Part shown: positions 10,701-21,900 of the stretch, one piece after another
Position numbering within the stretch: the stretch's first letter is position 1
How the letters are laid out: each line of letters begins with the position of its first letter
Origin: Aplectana chamaeleonis
Lineage: Eukaryota > Nematoda > Chromadorea > Rhabditida > Cosmocercidae
Assembly (NCBI GenBank): GCA_029168955.1
Contig: JAPDOI010000063.1
Location: forward strand, 1,240,001 to 1,304,000
DNA length: 64,000 nt
Reading direction: 5' to 3'
The notes under the pieces: generated by a model
What the model saw: only the letters and a program-made list of their open reading frames with translations
What the model was told of the DNA's origin: nothing
The model's database searches: none
Program-made: the position numbers and the translations under genes

Positions 10701-13700
10701 TTCATCCGTTATGCGGGTGAAAGGATGATTGCTTCGGTGAAGATTTACCGAGCAGTTGAGTGAGAGCGGCGCTGGGGCTACGGTGGTGCAGTGCGATAAG
10801 GCGCTCCCCGGAAAGGGAATATGCTGGTTCAATCTCGCCCGGAGCCAAGCGTTTTGCGATCAACTCAGCACCTTGTGTAAACATACTATAACGTGCACTG
10901 CGACGTTGAACTGCAGTTACGGCAAAAACCATCCAAAAATCGTGTAAGACTTAACTAAGGCATCATCTTGACAGGTCTACGACTGTTAGATAGTCTCCGA
11001 CGGTATTCCTGTTTCATCCCGTTATGCGGGTGAAAGGATGATTGCTTCGGTGAAGATTTACCGAGCAGTTGAGTGAGAGCGGCGCTGGGGCTACGGTGGT
11101 GCAGTGCGATAAGGCGCTCCCCCGGAAAGGGAATATGCTGGTTCAATCTCGCCCGGAGCCAAGCGTTTTGCGATCAACTCAGCACCTTGTGTAAATAATA
11201 AAGTCATTGTTTGAATCCTGCTCAAGATCAGTCTCTTCAAAAACGCCGACAAGAGCTTGGGTGTCGACATCTCAAGCAGCGCGTAGCAGTTCACGTCCGG
11301 TAAAGATGGGTCCGTCAGCTTTGAAACGGTGAATGAATCCGTTTTTGAAGCCATCTGCGACATTCTTAATCTCGCAGGCTTTGAACGGACGAGCTACCAC
11401 ATTGGTTGAGAGTTGTTTCAAAAGGTAAAGAGAAAAATTCTTACTAGATTTACATGTGTTCGCGGATTCTTCACATACCAAAGGCGCAGGGACGCGCAGG
11501 CTCTCTCTTTGCAGCTGCGTCCCTGCGCCCTGGAATGTGAAGGATCGGGAAACACATGTTCACCTAAAAAAAGTATGAGACAGAAAGTGGATTGCAGTTA
11601 AAGATCTCCAATGGCTTTTATAGCTGAAGGGGGAGAGGCTCTCATAGAGGGGTTGTTCTATTTTTCAACCTCCACCGAAAGGGGGGGGGGTCAATTAGAG
11701 TGACGGGTTCAATGAGAGGGGGGGATTGTTCAATAGCAGGAAATACGGTGATTTACTTAGCTCTGCAGTTTTCGAATGCTTTCTTCATTGAACTGGTATA
11801 ACTCCTTTTTTGGTTATTTATTTTCACGCATGGAAGTGTACTAGAAGGTTCGTTCTACACCGGGCACATTTTGTGTTTTCGACACAAACCTACGAATTTT
11901 TTTGTGTTGCTCTCCACTGATTGATCTCAGTACCTGAGAAGCTCGTTATAATACGTTAATAAAGATGAATAGTGGGTGAACTGTGTATTCTTCGTCTCTG
12001 AGTTTGAGAAGTCAAAACGAAATATTTCCGTCCCCATTTTGTTCAGGGGGAGAGGTGCTAAACGCAAACATGAGGTTTGTTTCCCGTGGCTCGAAAATTA
12101 AAGGTTGGTGTCTTCTCGTTGGTTGGTAAAGGTTGGTAGATGGCATTCTTTTCTACCCACGGATTGGTTCCGATGATTTTTGATTAACCTTGATGAATTT
12201 GGCTACTCTCAGCTATGCAGAATTTCTACCGTTCCACGTCCTCACAGTACCCAACAGATAAATTAGGTTAAAGGCAGTGTTCACGATGACCATCCTCAGT
12301 GACTTTCCACAGTGAAGTGATACTTTACTTACTTTGATACTTTGATGATCCATCTTCATCGGCGGTCTTCTCGATGTGGACCACATTCGCTCCAGGATTT
12401 TTTGGAAAGAGCAACAGTTATCCAGTACGGTAGACCCTTCTGCTCGAATAATTTACGGAACGTGTCAGCCCAGCGTGTCGCGGGGCGTCCGAGGGTCCTC
12501 TTGATGTCTCGTGGACACCAGTACGAAATTCTGGTACTCCATCTGTCATCGGACCGGCGTAGTACGAGACCTGCCCATGTGTGCTTTGTTGCTTCGATAT
12601 GAGACAGCGCATCACGAATGCCAGACTTCTTTCGAATGCCCTGACTGCTGAGTCATTCTTGGTATTGCTTTCGACGGTTTGTCTTCAGAAGACACCTCTC
12701 CCAAGCTCTTTGCGAAGTCCTCATTGCGACGGAGATACGCTTATTGTAGTCGCACTAAAATGATAGTCTAGAAAAATCCTTGGCTACCAGTATCGAAAAA
12801 ACGGTGGAAAACGTGCCAGGAGTGAGAAAATGACGGCTGCAAACAATCTTTCTGGAGTCGCCGAAGCGCCACGTGCCCCCCTCCCTCCCTCTCCATGTGA
12901 ACAATTGGACATTCGCGATTGTGATGACAGAAAATAATCTTGTCAAAGTAGCGGTCAACTCCTCCACGCTAAAAAGTCAACGTAAGCAAGGAAGGGCCTA
13001 CTGAAGAACGAAAACGCCGCTTTCGCCTCCTATTTAAGCATGCCATGCTCTGTGCAAATTTGATGTCATGTGATAAATCAACGTACTCCCTTCTTTTCGC
13101 TACCTTATTCGTTTGCTGTGTGATTCGCATACTCATCTCTTCAAAAGCTGGTGAAGAATGGTATCGCAGTAATATAGGGCAGCAGACTTCCCGTGAACCG
13201 TAGAAATTTTAAGAGTAAATCGTGAACACTTGCTTTAACGACACCAATCAAGTGGAAAGCTCCCTAATTACTTGTGGGTCTAAGCTGCCCAATCTTTGCT
13301 TGACTCGGTGAGTCTGCTGCTGGCACAAGAAATTGAATGAGCGAGTTGTTGGCATTATAGGTGGGAAAACTGCCCTTTTGCTTCTACCTTTTTCTTGCTT
13401 TGCTCTATGCAATGCATTTTATGAAATCAGTCAATACTTTTTTTCAATATTCACTGTCATGTTACTCCATTATTTTTCGATGTGATCATTCAATCGTCGA
13501 TCCTGCTGGGAGGACCACATTCCCCACGAAATCGTATACAAATATTTTTCAATTGCATCGTACGGTCAATATGGGTACTAAGAACGTCTTGAACCTGCTG
13601 TATACGCCATTTTGAAATCAGGAAAAGTTGGTACAGCTCTCTGCTTATGCTAGGGGCGAAACATCTTTTTCTTGTCATAGTATGCTTCTCGGCACCACTG

Positions 13701-16700
13701 TATAGGCTGGTAGCAGAATAAAATTGGACAGTTTAGCAAACAGCTATTTTTGTAGATCTCGTCAATCGCGTTCAGTCCACAAAGTGCGCTCTGATTGCGG
13801 AAGCGTGTTGTTCCGAGGATGCTCAGACTGGGATGTCGGATCATTCGGAAGAAGCCGTCCGGGTGATCCAACATCCCTGTCCGAGGATCCTCGAAACCGC
13901 GCCGCAACACGCATTCGCAATCAGCGTGCACATTGCGGACTGAACGCGACTGGGTAGATGAACTGTATTCAGTTGCGATTGATTCCGGGAGCCGACGAAT
14001 TTTTACAACTAATCCGCCTTTGAGCCTGTTTGAATGAGTTATGACACGACGTGTGGAGGGGGGTTGTAATACAGAGGTCCGGCAAGAGGAAGGGGTACTA
14101 ACTTTATGGACGTTATCGCAACGCCGTGCTGAACCCTGTATCGACGTAAGGAGCGCCTGATATCTCAGCAAAAGAATGCTGCGGAAGAAGAGCTCGTTTG
14201 AATCGTTATTGATTGCAGCATTCAAGCTTGTGAACGTGACTTAGATAACAAAGTAAATCGAGCAGGAAGGCTTGCAACATAATAACAACTACGTTTGAAG
14301 CGTCGAAAACGGGTCGCAGCGCCGCTACATATCTAAGTAAAAAGTTGGCACTATCGTGTATCCTCCCGCCGTCTGTATTTACCCTCCTCCTCTCAGAAGT
14401 TGATGTTGGACCATCCCCTCTCCGTGGGCAGCGTGTGTGGTTCATTCATTTGGTCCTTGTGGGGATGGCACATCACCCTTGTTTTTAGGTATGACAAGAA
14501 CAGGGGACGGGCCGATGCAAGGCGAAGCCAACCTCTAACGCATGTAGCGGCATTTTGGATCATTTCTGACGCTTCAAACGTCTAAGACGTTGTTGTGTAA
14601 GCCGTAGCCTCGATTCACATTGTTATCTCAATCAAGTCTACGAGCGTGCATGCTGCCATTACAAGACTATAGCTAATCTCTACCGCACGGAACAAAGCGG
14701 AGTACACCACGCTCCAGTGCGAAATCGGGCAGAAGTATTGAATAGGTTCTCTTCCCCTGATTTTTGTCGGGTGGCAGAAATCCTATTGCTTCTTCGTACT
14801 GCTTTTTTTCTGCTCTCATATTAGCTATCAACGCTAATGATGCATGAAAAATATAATAGGTGTGGAGGGGTTGACATCATGCTGTTTTTATTGAGGGGTC
14901 ATAAATTCCCTAAAGAAGTGATAACTTTTTGCCACGTTCACCACAATCCTCCCCGGATTTCCGACGGCTTAGCTTATTCGACCGCATCTCTGCTTTGTGA
15001 CCGTCTGCGTAGCTCGGAACTCCTAACTGCTTCTCTCACTTTCGTGGAACGGATCAATCCGAGCATCGTCCTCTCGATTGCGCGCTAAGTGACGCGAACC
15101 GCACTTCTATCCTGCTTGCGTAACGCCCAGATTTCTACGTTAAAGCTGCAAGAGCTAAGAAATAATAGGGAAAACTTACCAAAATGCGAACAAAAGGAAA
15201 ATCCGGCGTGTAGGTGGAGTGGGAGGGGGGAGGACTAGGGCAGTTGCATGCATACAATTTGCTAGTTTCCCTCGTTGTTGCAAAATGGGTGTCACGAGGA
15301 GACCAGCGAATTTTGTGCCTGTACTACCGACATGCCCCGCCCCTGTCTGTACTCCACATACTAGGAGTGCACTCCTCACAACACAACATGAAATGCGTTA
15401 GTTATGCACCCACGTTAGGTGTAGAATCAAAAAACAGCGGAATGAGAAGCTATTGATTGATTTAAATCTCTGGCACTTTGAAAGAAGGTGAACATCAGAA
15501 AGGTTTGCCTCTCACCAAAGCGCTCACCTTGCCTTCGTTGTTTAAAGGTAATGTCCACGATAAAAACCGTGTTTGATTTTTGGTGGAGATCGGCTGCTTC
15601 GGGGCCTAGCGCAACCCTAACTTTGAAAAAAAACTAAAAAAAAAGAGCTCGGAGCGGTCTCCTACGGCCCCAAAGTTGGACACCCGTCAGCTAGTCACAC
15701 CCCAGATGCACTTTCCACGCCCACCGACGTGAACAAATGAATGCTCGAGATTGTAGGATGAGCTATGGTTTCCGATCAATAGCCCCGTTCTTCCCTTTAT
15801 TCCCAACTTCTCTCTTTACTCAGTTCAGCTCGGCTGCAAAAGACGGAAGTTACAAGCTTCGGACAACTCGTCCATCATGCTTCCCTTGCTGAACTTTTGA
15901 GGGACTATAACTCCGTGCCTAGAAGGTCTTGTACGATTCCAAAAATATTATTGGAATCAGCATGGGACCGTCTTCGAGATGGAGGGAAAAGCAGAAAAGC
16001 GATTGTTATCGTGAAAACTGCCTCCAAAACATGAGTTCGCGTGGAAAAGAAGCTTTGAGCTCTCGTCGTGAGAATGTAGATCTGGTCATCACAAAAGTAT
16101 GGTAAGGTCCGTGGCTTGTTTCTTCAAGAAAAAAATTTTAATCTAAACCGAGCCTGGCGCGGGCGATTTGAACGTTTTTTCTCGAGGAAAGAAGCCACGG
16201 ATCTAACTATAAAAATAAGTGAGAATTTGCGGAGACGTTGCCCAAAAACAAGGTAGAACATCTAGCTACAGGTGTCCGAAAGCAGATGGCGAAACAGGCA
16301 TTTATCGAAAGCTAGATAATTGGGAGCGCGCGGATACCGAGCACTAACTCGTTCTTGGGCGTTTTTCTCAAACTTTTCAATTATTTTCATATTTATAATG
16401 GCCAGCGCTTCCTTCCTATGAGGATAGCACATCAATCGTTTTTTTTGCGAACCCTGCCTTCAACTCATTCAGTATCTCGTTCATCTTTTTTTTGTCGCTT
16501 TGGAGAACATGAAGGTCTGCATTCGCAACCCTTCACCACAATGTTTTGGCCTTTTTAATTCTACGGAGCTATAGCTCACCGGTGGTTATATCAGAAACTT
16601 CACGTTTAATCAATATAAATCTAGCTGTATAACTTTTTTTTCAAATTCATTTACTGGAATCTCACGTAAAGTGTGTGTCAAGTCGTGACAGTATCTAGAT

Positions 16701-16939
16701 ACCTTTTTATTTCAAGCCTGCTTAACTGGTGCTATATGTCCTGTCGGCCAGTACTGCATAGGAGGTGTTTGTCTGCAAAACGCCATGTCGACCACATTTG
16801 GTAAGTCGCATTTCCACACTTCAATCCGAGAGCGAATTCGATTTTTTCAGCATGTCAAAACGGGATCGCTTGTCCTCCGGGAATGAATTGCTTCCTGGGA
16901 CGATGCATATCCAACGGCTTGCCTATGGGAAAGAAATAG
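3970..16939 (+). CDS. Secreted four-cysteine-repeat (nematode CC-domain-like) protein, 7 exons, 212 aa
   Basis: Coding exons are 3970-4013, 4078-4230, 5151-5218, 9167-9250, 9341-9457, 16717-16800 and 16851-16939 (TAG). Their summed length is 639 nt and all phases agree, giving 212 residues. Residues 1-19 resemble a signal peptide ([15 protein letters not shown]). Four repeats follow the pattern C-x4/5-C-x5-C-x4-C with a GQ-x-C or related core: CPFGQYC, CLNGQIC, CPVGQYC and CPPGMNC. Repeats one and two are separated by a Gly-rich linker, repeats two to four by short ones; the last two repeats each have their own exon. This resembles short Cys modules of secreted nematode proteins (CC or EB type); substrate and function are unknown. 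Intron 2 has a GC donor (AAG|GCAAGT). Introns 3 and 5 (3.9 and 7.3 kb) are filled with repeats. The gene is convergent with Srx A. The exon chain is strong; the family name is tentative. Confidence 0.85.
4470..4730 (-). repeat. Fragment of a dispersed repeat in intron 2
   Basis: The stretch read on the minus strand contains CCCGAGTTT, then CAATGCTTTGGCTACC. These match one end of the elements at 37724-38205 and 63251-63880, so this is probably a decayed copy of the same TTAA-type family. No terminal repeats survive. Confidence 0.4.
5571..5872. mobile_element. Foldback MITE with ~95 bp terminal inverted repeats
   Basis: The left arm reads TTTTAGTCTGATGAATGGAC and continues GGGGCTGC; the right arm is its reverse complement ending GTCCATTCATCAGACTAAAA. 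Pairing continues inward about 95 bp with few mismatches. There is no coding capacity. It sits inside intron 3 of the Cys-repeat gene. Confidence 0.85.
7111..7487. mobile_element. Palindromic MITE, family 2
   Basis: Near-symmetrical foldback. Both arms carry TGCCGTTCAGTCCGCAAAGT, then CACGCTGAT, and the centre has GATCACCCGGG. The arms reach outward to GAGACTCCGCG / CGCGAAGTCTCC. The palindromic sequence is open on both strands, which is an artefact of the symmetry. Related copies lie at 13750-13965 and, reduced, at 20040-20165. Confidence 0.8.
7588..7842. repeat. (AAAT)n microsatellite
   Basis: About 250 bp of TAAA/AAAT tetranucleotide repeats with scattered interruptions (TTTTTAAAT, AACAAAAAAAT). 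Located in intron 3 of the Cys-repeat gene, directly after the family 2 MITE. Confidence 0.97.
7843..9166 (+). other. Rest of intron 3, no feature seen
   Basis: About 1.3 kb of AT-rich intronic sequence before the acceptor ATTGCAG at 9160-9166. The one longer open frame (8223-8519) has no recognisable motif or splice context and is probably chance. Confidence 0.5.
9833..9902 (+). repeat. tRNA-like SINE head or tRNA pseudogene
   Basis: TGGCGAAGCGGT (9839-9850) fits an RNA polymerase III A box and GGTTCGATTC (9891-9900) fits a B box, at tRNA-like spacing. The flanking stems do not pair as a working cloverleaf, so this is probably a tRNA-derived SINE relic rather than an active tRNA. Confidence 0.45.
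10130..11205. repeat. Four copies of a 200-250 bp module, one inverted
   Basis: The module contains CTACGGTGGTGCAGTGCGAT and TTTTGCGATCAACTCAGCAC. Copies at about 10420-10640, 10700-10950 and 11010-11205 are in direct orientation. The copy at 10130-10350 is inverted, so the first two form a large hairpin around GTTATGCGGGTGAAAGG near 10400. Spacers share GACAGGTCTACGACTGTTAG. Confidence 0.85.
11451..11560. repeat. 110 bp hairpin
   Basis: Inverted arms ACATGTGTTCGCGGATTCTTC and its near-complement ending AAACACATGT, with inner GGCGCAGGGACGC on both strands and a short loop. It probably represents a tiny foldback element inside the 1.8 kb element. Confidence 0.7.
12268..12330 (+). repeat. Solo end of a TTAA-AGGCAGTG element
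   Basis: TTAAAGGCAGTGTTCACGAT at 12268-12287 matches the terminus of the TTAA superfamily; no partner end is visible nearby, so this is a truncated copy. Confidence 0.5.
12340..12760 (-). pseudogene. Decayed non-LTR retrotransposon C-terminus
   Basis: Read on the minus strand across frameshifts and stops, the sequence gives [14 protein letters not shown], then [19 protein letters not shown]. This resembles the C-terminal tail after the reverse transcriptase in RTE-like LINEs, where (W)xxHVxRxxDxRW and KRxxGRPxxRWxD are typical. No reverse transcriptase core remains. It lies in intron 5 of the Cys-repeat gene, opposite to its sense. Confidence 0.55.
13750..13970. mobile_element. Palindromic MITE, family 2, second copy
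   Basis: The arms share CGCGTTCAGTCC(A/G)CAA and (T)CTGATTGCGGAAGCGTG / CGCATTCGCAATCAGCGTGC, with central GGGTGATCC(A)ACATCCCTG, matching 7111-7487. It lies in intron 5 of the Cys-repeat gene. Confidence 0.75.
14211..14660. mobile_element. Foldback element, ~450 bp
   Basis: The left arm (GATTGCAGCATTCAAGCTTG, then AACTACGTTTGAAGCGTC) pairs with the right arm (GACGCTTCAAACGT, ending GAGCGTGCATGCTGCC). The arms are imperfect, about 130-150 bp, around a central spacer. No coding signal. Confidence 0.65.
15542..16030. mobile_element. TTAA-superfamily MITE, subfamily 1
   Basis: Starts TTTAAAGGTAATGTCCACGAT and ends TTATCGTGAAAACTGCCTCC. The interior matches 40790-41282 and 54050-54542 along its length, including CGTCAGCT(A/C)GTCACACCCC and CATAACTCCGT. 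About 490 bp, non-coding. Located in intron 5 of the Cys-repeat gene. Confidence 0.85.
16031..16716 (+). other. Distal part of intron 5, no feature seen
   Basis: AT-rich sequence leading to the acceptor TTTTTATTTCAAG (ends 16716). A 67-codon open frame at 16355 shows no motif. Confidence 0.5.
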
Positions 16940-17693
16940 TAACGCGGTCGCTTTCATGTAAATACGTAGACGTCACTGTGTACATATAAATTTATCTGAT
17001 GAGTTAAAATTCCTATTAATCATGTTGGTTCGTTATGAGGGTACAAAATAACAATGTCAGATGGCACGAGATTCTTGGCGGATGTGGGACAAGGCAGCGA
17101 GCATAATAGACAAAGTGTGTAATGAAATAATTAGGCGGACATTGTTAACATAGTGATGAGACTGCTCATTAGTTACTGAGAGGGCCAGGCTATCACTGAT
17201 ATTCTCACCGAGCCAGCCTTTTCATAAATTCCGTGCAAACCAAACAAAAAAATCATTGAGTGTACACAACTTTCAAATTTTTATTTTACAAATCTTGCAG
17301 TATCTAATTATCCAAACCTGTAAACTTCACACAAACAAGAATCCGCTCCTTATAGGGAGGGAAAATTCGAAGCACCAGTATCAGCCAAATGCCTTTAATA
17401 TTGCAATATTGGGGCACAGAAAGACTCGTGGGGAGTAGAAAACATTCGGAGCGAAATATTCACTTTCTTAACCACAACACGACGCTGGTAGTTGGAAAGT
17501 TGTTCAACGGTGCGCGCGTCTACTTCTGACCTATGCCGTTTTGAAATGGCAGCGTGTGATTGGCTGATTGCGCTGGGATGAACGCTAGGATACTCACACA
17601 ACTTTTCAACACCTTGCGGGCGCCGAAGTTCTGAGGGTAGATCATGATCAACAGAAATTCAAAACGTACACAGAATGAGTGAATTTTCCCTAA
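16940..17693. other. Region between convergent genes
   Basis: Holds the 3' end of the Cys-repeat gene on the plus strand and presumably the 3' ends of the receptor gene on the other. No gene, RNA or repeat recognised. Confidence 0.4.
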
Positions 17694-17802
17694 TCAACCC
17701 TTTCCTAGAGTGACCACGTCCTGCATACGATGCGCCCACGAGGTGTTTTGCCGCTTGCGTCTGACTGCCCGAATTTCGGGGTTGAACAGAATGATGATCA
17801 CC
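17694..17802 (-). pseudogene. Extra Srx last exon (relic or alternative terminal exon)
   Basis: After the acceptor TTTTTTAG, 109 nt read in phase 2 give VIIILFNPEIRAVRRKR, then about 20 more residues and TGA at 17694-17696. This matches the end of Srx receptors, where the last transmembrane helix runs into FN-x-E-(I/V)-R, and both the phase and the position equal the last exons of Srx A and Srx B. No sixth exon was found between here and 18948. It is either the remnant of a third, deleted receptor or an alternative last exon for Srx A, whose normal last exon lies 1.1 kb upstream on the same strand. Confidence 0.6.
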
Positions 17803-18947
17803 CTAAAAAAGTTCGATACTGGACGAGCAACACCTTTGATTGCAAGTTCTCTCCGGGTTTACATACAAAATGATGGGTGTTATCGAGGCTACAAGTCTTC
17901 GAGCGTTAGAACAGCTATCTATAAAAATCCTTAGCTATCGATTTTGTTACGGTGTGTGATCAGGAATCGGTTCTCCTTGTAATGGACTGAAGTCTGTACA
18001 CCATAATACCGCCATGCCAGGTTCCTGGTCGAGAAAACTAATGTTCAAAACCAGGAAAGCGTCTTCCACGTATGTGAACGTCTGCGCTATCACGGATAGA
18101 TATCGCATGTGATACTGCCCATGAGGGCAAGAAATAAGAGCGTTGGCAGCGCAGAAGATACGGAGCGATTTCGAGATTCCTGTAGTCTATCAGAGACGGA
18201 TATTCTGATCATGCTTGGGATCGAGTCATTGAACTTATCGAACGAGTTCCTTAGGCATTTCTAGCGAAGCAAATACCATGCAAGCTGGCAAGGCTCGCAA
18301 GTGAAGTTTCCAAGACTGCTGGCCAGCGTATCTCAGAAGAGTTGCTTTGGTTGAGCTTCAACTGCGACTTCAGTTGAAATCTTGTCGCCGTCGCCTGAAG
18401 CGTCTCAACAACGCTCTTTTGTGAATCGTGCATCAATTTCGGTGAGAAGAAATTGTCAAAATCAATCAAAACTTTGGGTCTATTTCTGCCCACGTCGTCG
18501 AATCCGAAAGCGGATGTAAAGCCACGCGCCTCCAACCTGTGCGGTGGTTGTGAGAGGATGGTGGTGTTGCGGTGTCCTTTTCCTCCACGGCTCCCATTCC
18601 TCTACGTTATCACTTAACTGCCACGCTTTGAAGATCTGGTAGTTGTAGATAGCACTCTGCAGAAGCCCATTCTTCGAGGTGGGTGACGACTTTCTCTGAT
18701 TGGGCTTACCACGGCGAGTCGACTAAGTCGTAGACACTATGTCCACTTCTGTAGTCGTCTGCGGCTCAGCGCACGGATCCGACAGATTTGACGCTATCAA
18801 GCAGACAGCCGTATGTTGCTGTCGTACCAACACCCACGAGATAAAAACAGTTCCAATGAACTCTGAAATCAGAGCTTGATGGAGTGTCAAGATGGTCTAG
18901 TCAATTTGATCCCTCACTTCCGTGTAAGCGAAACAAACTCGATGATT

Positions 18948-21900
18948 CTAAGAGGCTCTCTGCGGAAAAGTTTTGTGTAGAGTCATTGCTTGAGGAGTGT
19001 GTCTTTCGTTTGTGTTCCGACGAAATCTCATGGCTCCCAGAAGATATCCGAAGTTGAACGCAACGATGATCACTCTGAAAACTTTGGACCCTTCGTGGAA
19101 AATTAGCCTATTGTCACGATTTAGTTGAGTTCCTAGAATGTACAGGCACTGCACTGACAACTAATGTGCCTACCCTGCCCCGCTGTGATTGATTCCCCAC
19201 ATCAACGTTGTTGTGGCGAATATAGACATTCTAGTCGTCATATGTGTCGAGATCACATGAAAACTCAGCACCGTCAGCGAGAACAATAGAGTACTGCAGC
19301 ATGTCTGAAAACGGAATATGCATATGCATGGTAATGTAGTAAATATAAAATGCTCACAAATTCATAAATCGTAGGCGGAACTTTCGCACGAACACCGGAA
19401 TTCGGAGTGCTCTTTCAGTGTTTATGACACTGATCAACTTATTGTGTATGTCTAACTTCGTCTCGTGACCTTAGTACAGAAGGCTGCAGTTTATATGCCC
19501 TAAGTCTCCAAACCAGCGATGTGAGGCAGAGGATTTTGAAAGATCAGCAAACGGAAAAAGGCAATCGGCAAACGGCAAAAGAAAAAAACCTTGTGCGAAA
19601 ACCATACCAGTGTTTGGAAAGAAACGATAAAGAACTTCTATTTCCTCAAGCACATTTCGCATTTTGATAGCAATACAAGGAATGGTTTTTCAATGACACC
19701 ACAAATATTTAAACCTCTTACTTTAGATGATAGCTCACATAAAAACAGCCTTGGATTGAGTATACCATTAAAAACTGGCAATGTTCATGGTGTGGCGGAA
19801 GAATAGTAATTTTTCGAGTTTCTTCAATGTCAACCTTTTTCGGACATCGCACAAAATTCAGAGTATGGGGCGCGATCCAAGTTAGGAGGGTGAGTACTCG
19901 AGATTCATCTGGAGAAATAAGAAGCTTAATGTGGGTGACTGTTTTTTAACAAGCGTGGCATCCACGCTGCTACCCGTCTTACTTGTTGGCGTGCCTCACG
20001 GTGTAACGTCGGCATAGATTCTAATGAGAATTTGCATTAACTATTGAATGTTGGCTTAACCTCGGTGCCATGTGTTATCACATAGGTGCACCGAGTTTGC
20101 GCCAACCTCATATGGGGAGCGCAAAGTCTCATAAGGATCCATGCCGATGTTATTTATTATTTGACCAACATTTCTGTCAGCTCGGAAATTGCCTAGTTCG
20201 GTTTTGTTTTGATGCACTTCCTCTTTTTCTCTTTGTGCTATGAGTAGTTTAATTTCTCACTTCACACGGCGCACTCCTAGCAAAGTGCCACACATTCTGC
20301 GGCCGGCGGTCAACTCCTAGCCGTTTATTATTATCTCAATGGAGATGTGTTGTTATCAGATATCAGAAACAAATCTAACCATTCAGTTGTTTCCACTGAT
20401 CCCTTTGTGTCCCCTCCAAAAATTACTTGGGGTGTTTATTCTTGTCCTCCCCAAGGGCCCTACGTGAATTGCCCAAGCATGAAAAAGGATAGGGTGGGGG
20501 TTTAGTATTTTTGCATATATGAGGGTTCACACGAGCATCACACTACTATCTTGGCAATTGCTTCGATGTGACCGACCACATGGAAGGTTACACCGAATCG
20601 CTCGAAGTTTTCAGTGTGTATAGCCTGTCTCTCTACTTCCGAGCCGGTCGCAGCATCAGGTTTCAAATGCGCGTTATAATCGCGGCGTTTGTTATCTACT
20701 GCGCGAGTTTTGCCGAATTTTGTCGAAAAATGAGAGGAAAATCGGCAAGCAATAATAAAAAAAAATTGTCCGAAAACGGCCGGGAAACGGTCCCTGCATC
20801 CCTGCTCCAAACGCTTTATATCTGAAAACGAATGCCGGTGATATACCAGAACGTCTATGTTTGTCCACCCTTGTCTCTACTACAAGGTTGGAAAAGGAAT
20901 AGACAAATAGACGAGGAAAGACGAGGAAACATTATCGGAACGTGCCTGTACGAAAAACTTGGCTTCGCGCTTGAAGTTATTATGGGATTGTGTCGAGGTT
21001 GCTGACGACATCTGTGCAGACGATTTCATGAACTGAATGAGCAATGGTCACCTAGGAACATTCGATTCGTCAAAGTCATTTTTTTAGTTATTGGAACTCA
21101 CCGACCGCAGACGTATTAGAGTGCAGAAGTCTGAGATGTACACAACGCCGAATATTCCTAAGCTATAATAAAAGTCGAAATATAGCGACAGAAATTCACT
21201 GCATGGCGTATCAGCAAATTCCCATTGAAAGCTAGTATCGTTGTAAAAGAAAACACATCTACCTAAAAAAAGTGCGAATGTCTTGAGTGTTCTGTGCGTT
21301 TTGTGAAGCATTAGAAGATGCATTCACACAGAAAAATTCTGATTTACTTCACAAACTCATTCCATTCAGCCTTTAACAAGAAATAGAAGAAGACATATAA
21401 AAACGTTCACAAAGTGGCTAAAAGTGTTTCCTCTATGTAACTACAGTATTCGCATTATTTAGAAAAAATGAAATATCGGATGGTCAGTAGGAATCGGGAT
21501 TGTTGTGTGGAAGGACAATTACGTCAGCTAGAACAAAACACGTGCAACACAAAATGTGCTAAGAAGGACAACAAATCTTTGCCTGGGGCGGCATGCATGA
21601 ACGCAGCGAACGGTGTCTAGGAGCCGGTCCGCGTGCCATGCGCGCAGCGTCAAGCAACGGGGCGGCCCCCGGAAAATCAGGCACATCAATACACGTCACG
21701 AAATTCGGGGCCGCCCCGTTGCTTGACGCTGCGCGCATGGCACGCGGAGCGGCTCCCTGACACCGTTCGCTGCGTTCATGCATGCCGCCCCTGAAAGGTA
21801 CAGTAGGTGGGAACAATCAGGCCTAAACAGAAAGCTAAGTGGATCTAGGCGCAAAAGTTGCACGCACATCTCAGTTTTTTTAGGCTACATGACAATACCC

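Larger units (their letters stand above)
9922..11749. mobile_element. 1.8 kb terminal-inverted-repeat element with G-runs and internal repeats
   Basis: The ends are inverted: TATTTCCTGTAATTGAACA at about 9926 and, reverse-complemented, TATTTCCTGCTATTGAACA ending at about 11745. Just inside both ends lie runs of 8-10 G. The interior holds four copies of a 200-250 bp module. No transposase frame is visible, so it looks non-autonomous. It lies in intron 5 of the Cys-repeat gene. Confidence 0.55.
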
